Under the pieces are notes generated by a model. It made no database searches. It saw only the letters and a list, made by a program, of their open reading frames with translations, and was not told the DNA's origin. Positions 55,825-64,000 of a stretch of DNA of 64,000 bases are shown here, piece after piece; positions within the stretch are counted from its first letter, which is position 1; each line of letters starts with the position of its first letter. This stretch comes from Aselliscus stoliczkanus (Eukaryota > Chordata > Mammalia > Chiroptera > Hipposideridae). The translations under genes and the position numbers were made by a program. The stretch is from the NCBI GenBank assembly GCA_033961575.1, contig CM066737.1, positions 65,864,771 through 65,928,770 on the forward strand, read 5' to 3'.

Positions 55825-56280
55825 ACTTGGTAGGGTTTGTTTCCTGTGGCGTCTGTAACATTATGGCTGCAAACTGGGTGGTTTGTGTGCCTCACAGTTC
55901 CAGAGGCCAGAATTCCAAAACCACAGTGTTGTGTGTTGTCAGAGCCTCACTCCTGCCAGAGGCTCTAGAGGGAAGTTTCTTGACTCTTCTAGCTTCTGGT
56001 GGCCCCAGGCTTTTTGGCTTATGGCTGCATCACTCCAATCTCTGCTTCCATCTTCACATGACCTTCACTTGTGTATATATACTCTGCTTCCACCTAAGCT
56101 TTATAAGGACACTTGTTAGTGGATTTAGGGGCGAGCCAGATAAAAGAACAATCTTCTCATCTCATAGCCCTTAATTTAATCACATCTGCAAAGACCCGTT
56201 TTTCCAAACAAGGTAACATTCACAGGTTCTGGGGGTTAAGATGCAGACATATCTTTTGGGGGGCCACCGTTTTTCTTGTG
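55825..56280. repeat. Old mammalian interspersed repeat, family not named
   Basis: Wording of a widespread old repeat: 'gctgcaaactgggtggtttg', 'ctcacagttccagaggccag', 'catcactccaatctctgctt', 'cacatctgcaaagacccg'. Related to 29080-29410. Confidence 0.65.
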
Positions 56281-56873
56281 TATTTTTTGTTCATTTTCTC
56301 TCCTAGATAAATTTTAGAATAAATTTGTATAGTAAAAAGATTCATGTTGATATTTAATTGTAATGGAATATAATTTAATTTATAGAATGATTTGGGAGAT
56401 TTGACTTCTTTATACGACTAAATCTTCTCATCCAGGAATGTGCTATCTCTCCATTTTTTTTTCTTTTGGAGTTATTTTCATTTGTTAGAAAACTTCAATT
56501 GTTTTCTTCTTATACCTTTTACACGTTTTTTAAATAGAATGCTTATTTTTAAGATTATTTTCCTAGTTATATATAGATTTCTTGGTAATGAGAATGGGAT
56601 CTGTTTTCATGATGTTATCAAATTGGTTATTTTGGTATATAGGAAAGCTAAGGCTTCTTATATTTTTTAAATTGTATATAGTTGCCATTGTTTTTCAGCT
56701 TTTCATCTGATTTTCCGGGAAGATTATCATGTCTGCACATAATCATAGTTTTGTGTCTTATTTTCCAATATTTATACATCATTTCCTTTTTCTCTTTGAT
56801 TGCATTAGCCATGACATCCTTAGTAATGTTGAATATATTGGACACAAGAAATATCATTGTGTTGTTCCTTTTT

Positions 56874-57350
56874 TTAAAAGATTTTATTGGGGAATTGGAG
56901 GAGAGGAACAGCATTGGGGAATCAAGAAGGGGAACAGAAAAGTTGCTGTCCTTTTGTTCTTCAGTCTAGTTGTGGAGGACATTACTGCACTGGACCATGT
57001 TGGCATTATCTTTGCGCTCCTCCCGGTTGAGGCAGATCAGTCGCCGGCTTTTGGACGGCTGCTCATGGCATCTCTTGGCAGCTCACACTGGCTGCCGGCC
57101 ACTCACTGTAGTCTATGGCAGCCCACTGCAGCAGAAGCTGCAGCCCACACCATCGCCAGCGACTCACAGCAGCCGAGCTCCAGGTGGAGCTGTCGTTCAC
57201 CATCTTAGCTATAGAGACAACCAGGAGGAGCTGTTGTTCACCACCTTAGCTGTAGAGGGGGCAGTGTCACTGGCCCTAATATCTGGGATCCAAACCGGGG
57301 CCCCACTGCTCAGAGCCAGCTCCTAACCAACTCGCCACTCTTGATCTCAA
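56874..57350 (-). mobile_element. Composite SINE (tRNA head plus unrelated body)
   Basis: Same family as 53556-53974 in reverse: begins 'aagattttattggggaattg', body with 'ttgtggaggacattactgca', tRNA head at the right end, decayed. TSD not clear. Confidence 0.82.
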
Positions 57351-58008
57351 TGGGAACGTTTTTAATATATGATGATTGCTGTAGTTTTCTTTTAGATAGC
57401 TTTAATCACATTTAGAATTTGCCTTTATTTTTTACTCCTTATATTTTGTTGATTTCTTGTTTCCTTTCATGTGGTTTTTTTAAAGTCAGGAATTAGTATT
57501 GGATGCTATTAAATGTTGTGGCATTTACTGAAATGTTCCTATGAGTGTTTCTCTTTGACTCTCAAATTCATTTTCCTAATGTTGAACCACATTTGTATTA
57601 CTATGATTACCTTATTTAATGATAACGTGTTATTCATTATGTATTTCAAATTTTGTCATCAATGTTTCTAAATGAGGCTGAACTATTATTTTCTTTACTT
57701 CCACTCTTCTCCCTTCTTTCTCTTTCTGTTCTGCTGTCCAATTTTGCCATTAGGGTTTACTAGCCCCATAAAATGATTTGGGTACCTTCTTGTCTTTTTC
57801 TATGTTCTCTAACAAAGGGGTCTGGGCCTGGTGTAGTTTTAACAGGTAGATTATTTATACTTTGACCACTTCTTCTATAGTTATTAATATATTCAGATTG
57901 TCTATCTGTTCATGAATGACTTAATTTAAATTTCCCTAGAAAACAGTTGATTTAATCTAGAATTTTAAATTAATTGGTATATAATTATATATAATTTATT
58001 ATTCCTTA

Positions 58009-58112
58009 CTTTTTTTTTTTGAGGGCAGTGTCACTGGTCCTCACCTGTGGGACCCGAACCGGGGCCGCTGGCTTCCTAAGCCTGCGCCCAACCACCACAC
58101 CACTCAGCCGGC
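58009..58112 (-). mobile_element. Short tRNA-derived SINE
   Basis: Perfect 17-bp TSD TAATTTATTATTCCTTA (57992-58008, 58113-58129). Confidence 0.95.
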
Positions 58113-58632
58113 TAATTTATTATTCCTTAAACCTTCTCCATATCTGCCATTATTAATTGTCTTTGACTTCCCTAGGATACCGTTCTGCACTTTCTGTGTG
58201 TTCTTACTATTGTACATTTGGAGTTTCTCTTGCCTTCAAAATGCTATTTCCTGATCATATTTTAAGCAGTCAGTATTGCTCTTCTTCTGTTTCTCAGGAA
58301 ATATCATACTATTCTATATGCTCTTAATTTCCTGGAAAATTCTGATTTATTCTTTTTTAAAAAAGTTATTTTCTGGCACTTTAAAGGACTTGCAGCATTA
58401 AAAAAGATCAACTCGCTTTTTGAATCTAACATGTAAATATCCAACCTCATCTGCTAAATGCCCCTAAACCTAGTAATTCATTTTCTTTGGATTATTTAAT
58501 AAACCATAACACACCAGATAATTGAGTTTACTGTAGGACCTTTAAAAATAATATACAATCATACTTTGTTCTATGTAGAGAGGCTAGAGTGTTAGGCAAC
58601 TATAACAGAAAGTTTATTGTAACTTGTATTTG

Positions 58633-59039
58633 TTGTTTTTAAAGATTTTATTGGGGAATTGGGGAAAGGGAACAGTGTGGGGAATTGGGGAAGGGGAACA
58701 GCCGAGTTGTTGTCCTTCAATTTTGGTTTTGGAGGACACAGCTAGCTCACCCTCCAGTCGCCATCTGGCCAACTGATGACAGCTCGTGGCAGCTCAGCTC
58801 AAAGTGCTGTGTCCAATCTTAGTTGCAGGTGGGCGTAGCCCACCATCCCATTTGGGAGTGGAACCAGCAACCGCGTTATAGGAGCACATGTTCTCACCAG
58901 CTGAGCCATCCTGCCCCCTGTAGGCAGCTCAGTGTCAGCTCAGCTGGGCGCAGCTCACTGGCCCATGTGAGAATTGAACCAGTGACCCTTGTTGCTCAGA
59001 GCTCACGCTCTTAATACAACTGAACCACTTGGCGGGCCC
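58633..59039 (-). mobile_element. Long multi-tRNA SINE, shortened
   Basis: TSD TGTAACTTGTATTTG (58618-58632, 59040-59054), perfect 15 bp. About 400 bp; one internal module is reduced compared with the 470-530 bp copies. Confidence 0.88.
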
Positions 59040-59054
59040 TGTAACTTGTATTTG

Positions 59055-59365
59055 AAAGTGAGTGATAGCTAGTAGGATTAAGGTGCTAAGTGACTGAGAT
59101 ATGTATACTTGGATAATTTACATTAAAGTTTGGTGTTTAAACTAACACTGGCTGCCCTGGAGTCTGCCTCTCAGCTTTCAAGCAAGACACATTTTCTTAT
59201 GGCCTCAAGTAGCCTCTCAATGCCATCTCTGTGAAGTCCCATTGTACCGTAGTGCAATACTAAAAAAAAAAAAAATAGTATGTATAACCACAGAATTTTA
59301 TGTTCCCTCAGCACAGGATGAGCTTTGTGACTTGAAGTCTCCAGTATAGGGACTTGCATGCAATA
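59055..59365. other. Unassigned sequence
   Basis: No gene or recognised repeat; an A-run at 59261-59275. Confidence 0.35.
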
Positions 59366-59376
59366 AATATCTGTTG

Positions 59377-59850
59377 GGTTTTTTGTGTGTGTTTTTTTTT
59401 AAAGATTTTATTGTCGAATTGGGGGAGGGGAACAGCAATGGGGAACCGGGTAAGGGGAACAGACAAGTTGCTGTCCTTTTGTTCTTCAGTCTAGTTGTGG
59501 AGGACATTGCTTCACTGGCCCATGTTGGTTTCATCATTGCGCTCTTCTCAGGTGAGGCAAATCAGTAGCCGGCCTCTGGACAACCACTCACAGCGGCTCT
59601 TCGCAGCTCACACCGGCTGCCAGCCCCTCACGCTGGCTGCTGGCCAAGTCACTGTAGCCTATCGCAGCCCACTGCAGCAGGGGCTGCAGCTATGCCTACC
59701 GGGGACTCACAGAAGCCCAGGTCCAGGTGGAGCTGTTGTGCACCATATTAGCTGTATAGGGCAGTGTCACTGGCCCTCATATGTGGAATCGGAACCGGGG
59801 CCGCTGGTGTCCCAAGCCAGCTCTTAACCAATGCACTGCTCGGCCGGCCC
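59377..59850 (-). mobile_element. Composite SINE (tRNA head plus unrelated body)
   Basis: TSD AATATCTGTTG (59366-59376, 59851-59861). About 470 bp; reverse of the family at 53556, with a well-preserved tRNA head at the right end ('gcactgctcggccggccc'). Confidence 0.9.
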
Positions 59851-59861
59851 AATATCTGTTG

Positions 59862-61245
59862 CTTTTAAATCTGCACTTTTGGATACTTGTAACCCAGATG
59901 CCAGTTCGGATCACCCTGCCCATTAAACCTATATAAGAATGGCTCAAATCTCCTTTGCTTTTCTTGTGGAGAGTCTAATGCTCTTGCCAAGCTCTTATAA
60001 ATTTGTCAAGGGTTATATTCCTCCCAGTCAACTCTGACTGTGATTTCCAACTTCTGCTGAATTCTGTCTCCATTCTGTGTCTTTCTTTAATTTCATATGG
60101 TTTTGCCCCCCCCCCCAATGACATTCATATAATGTAAATCTGTTGTGGACTTTTATTAAACATTCAAGATTATTAATGGGATGAGTTACACTTTATTAAA
60201 TATACAATTTAAAATAAATTATTTCCATATTTTTAAATTAAGTGCCTTGGCCATTTCTGTCAGTTCAGGTATCAACCTTCCATCATATTGCCTGGCCTTT
60301 TCTTTGTTTTTTTCTAGCTCCTTTACTTTTTCTCACTCTTCTGCTCTTCCTTTCTGAACTCTAATTCTGTTAATGTATTATACAGAAGAGTTTAAAAATC
60401 TCATTGTTGTCTCCTTCTCTAGAGCTCTAGAGAGTTCTCTAGAGCTTTGTAGTTGTAGAGAATTGAGTGTATTACTTTTTTCAGAGGTGATCAAGTTCTG
60501 GGGAATTAACTATGGCTAACCAAACTCACATGAATTTGATGTATCTAAAACGTTCATTTAAGTATTTCTAATAGGGTAGGTACCTTTTCAGTGATCAGAA
60601 AATGTGTTGTGAATCTCAGGTAAGTCTCACTGGCTCCAAAAGTTAAGATTAACTCAAAAACTTTTCCCATCAGTGGAGTTCAAAGATAACTTTCTATCTA
60701 GAAGATCAATTAGATTTCAGTTTTCTTAAACTCATAACACATCTACAGATTAACCTTAATCTCCAAGAATATGTGCAAATCAGAGAAAAGATAACTTTCT
60801 TTCAGTATAATCATCATACTACATTTCATACATTTATGGTGTTTGTCACAGAGAAAGGCCCTCTTACCTTGACCCTAGATTTTGGAGTCATATATTTTGT
60901 GGGGTCCAAATCGTCTTATTCAGCTACATCAGTAACCCTAAACTGCAAATATTGATCTCCTTATTCAAAATTCTAGTTCGTGATCTTTGAATGTATTATC
61001 AACTACTCTGTAGAAATTAAAAGACCAGAGGAAACAATCAAATATGCTATTCATGTGATTCAATCCATCAAATATATGTGAAGTGTTGGGAATTTCACAA
61101 GTCCTGAGGAAAATTACTAAAACAATTTCTGCCTTAGAGAGAATTATAGGTAGTAGATGAAAGAGGCATTCCATGAAGGAGCATGTAAGAAAAAGTCCCT
61201 GTTCTTTGGCTACCTAGGTCTTCATTCTTCTCTTCTTTTTTTAAA
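59862..61245. other. Unassigned, possibly unique sequence
   Basis: No gene or recognised repeat in about 1.4 kb. Contains a poly-C run near 60107-60117 and a perfect 18-base palindrome at 60416-60433. Confidence 0.4.
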
Positions 61246-61721
61246 AAAATATTATTTATTTATTTAGTTAGTTATTTTTTACAACAGCGCAATAGTTATA
61301 CTTTTTACTCCTCAAGGTGACAATCCCCCTCCCCCAATCTGCCGCCCTACTCCCCCACCATATCATACATGCCTATTACAGTTCCCTTGACTCCACACCC
61401 ACAATGGACTCCACATCCCATGACTATATATATACATTCAATCACAGTTAACATACAATATTATACAACATCAGCTTCAGGTGTACAATGCAGCAAGCAA
61501 GCCTCTACCTCATCCCTGAGGTGGTCTCCCCAGTAAGACATGCGACCATCTGATGCCCTACAAAATACTGACAACATTATTAATTATTTTCCCCCCAACT
61601 GCCTTTCATATCCCTGTGGCAATATTGTAGTTACCTATTTATGTTGTCTAATCCCTTCCCTTCTTCCTTCATTCCCACCCCGTCCCAGCCAGCAACCATC
61701 AGTTTTTCCTCTATATCTGCT

Positions 61722-62390
61722 TGATTTGATTTCAATAATCTTAAATTTACTGAGACTTGTTTTGTGGCCTAACATGTGGTCTATCTTGGAAAATGTTCCA
61801 TGTGCACTTGAAAAGAATGTACATTCTGTTGCTTTGGGGTGAAATGCTCTAAAAATATAGATTAAATCCAGCTGGTCTAAAGTGTCATTTAAGGCCACTC
61901 TTTCCGTGTTGATTTTCTGTCTGAAGGATCTGTCCATTGGTGACAACAGGGGGTTGAAGTCCCCTACTACGACAGTGTTACTGTTGATCTCTGTCTTTAT
62001 GTCTGTCAAAATCTGTTTTATATATTTAGGAGCTCCTATGTTGGGTGCATAGATGTTTACTAGGGTTATGTCCTCTTGTTGAATTTATCCCTTTATTATT
62101 ATGTAGTGCCCTTCTTTGTCTTTTATTGTAGTCTTCATTTTAAAGTCTATTTCGTCTGAAATAAGTATTACTTCTCCAGCTTTTTTTCTCATTTCCATTT
62201 GTATGAAATATCTTATTCCATCCCTTTACTTTCAATCTGTGTGTGTCTTTTGCTCTGAGATGAGTTTCTTGTAAACAGCATACACACGGGTCCTGTTTTC
62301 TTATCCACTCAGCCACTCTCTGTCTTTTGGTTGGAGGATTTAGCCCATTCACATTTAAAGTGTTATTGATAGGTGCATATGTATTGCCAT
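61722..62390 (-). pseudogene. L1 ORF2 endonuclease N-terminal remnant, copy 2
   Basis: ATG at 62390 (minus). Recognisable: MNGLNPPTKRQRVAEWIRKQ, CCLQETHLRAKDTHRL, then ...VVGDFNPLLSPMDRSFRQK, LDQLDLIYIFRAFHPK, SSAHGTFSKIDHMLGHKTSL. The catalytic N (NGLN) and E (QETH) motifs and the GDFN motif are present; the terminal SDH is lost at the junction, after IEIKSSRY. Split by frameshifts. Confidence 0.88.
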
Positions 62391-62454
62391 TTTCTTATTT
62401 GTATTCCTGGTCTTCCTAGGTTAGCTTGTTTACCCCTTTCTTCTGTTTAAAAAA

Positions 62455-63315
62455 ACCCTTTTAAGATTTCCTGCAATGCTGGCTTGGTGGTAATGAATTC
62501 CTTCAGCTTATTCTTTCTGAGAAGCTCTTTATTTCTCCTTTAATTTTAAGTGATAGCCATGCTGGGTAGAGCAATCTTGGTTGTAGGCCTTTATTTTGTG
62601 TCACTTTGAATATCTCCTGCCACTCCCTTCTGGCCTGCAGAGTTTCTGTAGACAAGTCAGCTGTTAGTCTAACAGGAGTTCCTTTGTATGTAACCTGCTG
62701 TCTTTCTCTTGCAGCCTCTAGGATTCTGTCTCTGTCTTTAACCTTTGCCATTTTAATTATGATGTGTCTTGGTGTGGACCTGTTTGGGTTCAGCTTGTTT
62801 GGAACCCTCTGCACTTCCTGGGCATATATGTTGATTTCCTTCACCAGGGTAGGGAAGTTTTCAGTCATTAGTCTTTCAAATACATTCTCAACCCCTTGCT
62901 TCTTCTCTTCTCCTTCTGTATTCCTATGATTCGAAGATGGTTCGTTTCACCTTGTCCCATAGGGCTCTTAAACTATTTTCATTGTGTTTTATTCTTTGGT
63001 CTTTTTGTTGTACCAACTGTGTGATTTCTGCTATTTTGCCTTCCAAGTCGCTGGTCCGCTCCTCTGCTTCATCTACTCTATTGGTGATCCTTCGAGTGTG
63101 TTCTTCATTTCAGTTATTGTATTCTTTAGTTCTAACTCATTGTTTTTTATAATTTCTCTATCCTTCCTTGTGTCCTCACAAAGTTTGTTAAACATTCTTA
63201 TCATCAGTGTTCTAAACTCTGTCTCTGAAAGGTTGGATCCCTCTGTTTCATTTAGTACCATTTGTAGAGGTTTCTTCTGATCTTTTACTTGTGTCATGTT
63301 TCTTTGTTTTCCCAT
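62455..63315 (-). pseudogene. L1 ORF1 relic, copy 2
   Basis: Opens MGKQRNMTQVKDQKKPLQMV, coiled-coil part to NTLEGSPIE stop; resumes in another frame. The C-terminal domain (PRHIIIKMAKVKDRDRILEA, RQQVTYKGTPVRLTADLS, SFSERIS) is intact in one frame. The frameshift near 63088-63092 is the one also found in copy 1; a further one-base loss disrupts the IIGIPEGE region here only. Confidence 0.88.
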
Positions 63316-64000
63316 TCTGGTTGTCGCTCTGGGATTGCTTTGATGTATTAGATAGATCACCAGGAGATCCCTGGCTGGATCACACAGGCACACAGCTCAT
63401 GGCCCAACTCTCCCAGGAAAACTCCCAGTCTCATCCTGTCCCAATCAGCCGCTTGCAGATCAGGCCAAGCAGCCCAAGAACCAATCACCAGCCTGGCAAC
63501 TCTGCATGAGCAGTGTGGAGAGTGGGGATCCAATACAGCTCGTGCACTCCCGTATCTCAATGAACAGCCTGCTGGAGCCGGCGCGTGCCTGCTAGGCGTT
63601 TCCCTGGCTAGGCAGCACAAGCCGTGCAGAGGGTGGGAATCCAAGGCCGCATGTGCATGCACACACGCACTCCTGTGCCAATTTCACCAGACCAATGCAG
63701 TCCCGGACCTGACCCTTTGTGGGAGTGCCCAACCCTGACAAAATGGCATCCTCCTGCACACTACACGTGTGCAAGCTCCACACCAGTGGAACAATAGTCA
63801 AAGAACCTGCAGCTTCTGTACCAAAGGTGCTCAGTTCAGTCCATCCCCGCAGGTTCCTGGGCCCGGCTCACACAGCTACTCCCTCCACCAGGAACCAGGT
63901 AAGTGCTCACCTGCGAGCCCATGCGCTGGCCCCACTGATACTCTAGCCGCTCTCAGCCTCACCGAGCTGGGCAAAGAGAGTCCTCACTAATTTCTGCTGC

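Larger units (their letters stand above)
54000..58420 (-). repeat. Long old L1M element with nested insertions
   Basis: Collinear reverse L1M from 3' UTR (54000-54410) through the ORF2 end (54890-55340) and RT region (55340-55825, 56285-56870, 57350-58008, 58113-58420). Example words: 'taaatggaatcatacttta', 'tttatatcttgcataagaa', 'tgccagtaccatactatttt'. All coding frames are destroyed. Confidence 0.7.
61250..64000 (-). mobile_element. HAL1-like L1 deletion derivative, copy 2 (runs off the window)
   Basis: Minus-strand order: 5' UTR (64000 and beyond to about 63400), ORF1 (63315-62455), start of ORF2 endonuclease (62390-61722), then the same switch into type A L1 3' UTR (61715-61250). The 5' end lies outside the window. 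The 3' UTR here is longer than in copy 1, reaching the 'gcaatagttatacttttta' region and an AT-rich tail. Confidence 0.88.

Noticed and set aside
56729..57326. Overlapping 118-159 residue frames at 56.7-57.3 kb as a gene
   Set aside because: They span the junction of an old L1 and a composite SINE and have no domain; SINE GC-richness keeps frames open.
60107..60117. Poly-C run as an i-motif element
   Set aside because: A single homopolymer without the four spaced tracts needed; also error-prone in assembly.
1..64000. CRISPR arrays, bacterial operons, endogenous retrovirus genes
   Set aside because: No regularly spaced repeats, no gag, pol or env frames and no paired LTRs were seen; the RT-related sequence is all L1.

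Overview
This is a mammalian genomic window, most likely from a bat (Chiroptera, possibly a rhinolophoid or other yinpterochiropteran). The evidence is indirect. It holds LINE-1 of laurasiatherian character, many short tRNA-derived SINEs with intact target-site duplications (TSDs), long composite SINEs built of tRNA-like modules that resemble horseshoe-bat SINEs as I remember them, and one young-looking mariner MITE. The species assignment is inference. The only protein gene I can support is an intronless NAP1L3, which is X-linked in other placental mammals, so this is probably X chromosome.

Layout. Positions 1-3300 are AT-rich with old L1 and L2 scraps. A GC-rich promoter and 5' UTR (about 3300-3835) precede the NAP1L3 CDS (3836-5251, + strand, 471 residues), a 3' UTR and clustered polyA signals near 6070-6087. 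A 250-bp polypurine tract follows. From about 7.2 kb to the right edge I see no host gene. This is a repeat-rich gene desert made of (i) young L1 3' ends and ORF2 fragments, (ii) old L1M/L1ME, L2 and MIR relics, (iii) 13 short tRNA-SINEs, (iv) four long multi-tRNA SINEs and three composite SINEs, and (v) Tigger/pogo-type elements plus a mariner MITE.

The most interesting structure is a pair of L1-derived elements in the same orientation at about 7.9-10.5 kb and 61.25-64.0 kb (the second runs off the window). Both carry an L1 5' UTR, an ORF1 and the start of the ORF2 endonuclease, then jump at the same base-level junction straight into L1 3' UTR, so all of the reverse transcriptase is missing. 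Both also share the same one-base ORF1 frameshift. Shared lesions at this level imply a replicating non-autonomous lineage, similar in principle to HAL1 'half-LINE' elements. Other notable structures are a nested LINE array (23.8-28.26 kb) that includes a twin-primed inversion, a candidate L1 3' transduction (49.24-49.30 kb), SINE families that look assembled from shared modules, and a 200-bp segment just upstream of NAP1L3 with a diverged second copy at 11.1 kb.

No tRNA, rRNA or snRNA gene, CRISPR array or recognisable endogenous retrovirus was seen. Repeat names come from recognising sequence by eye; boundaries of old repeats are approximate.
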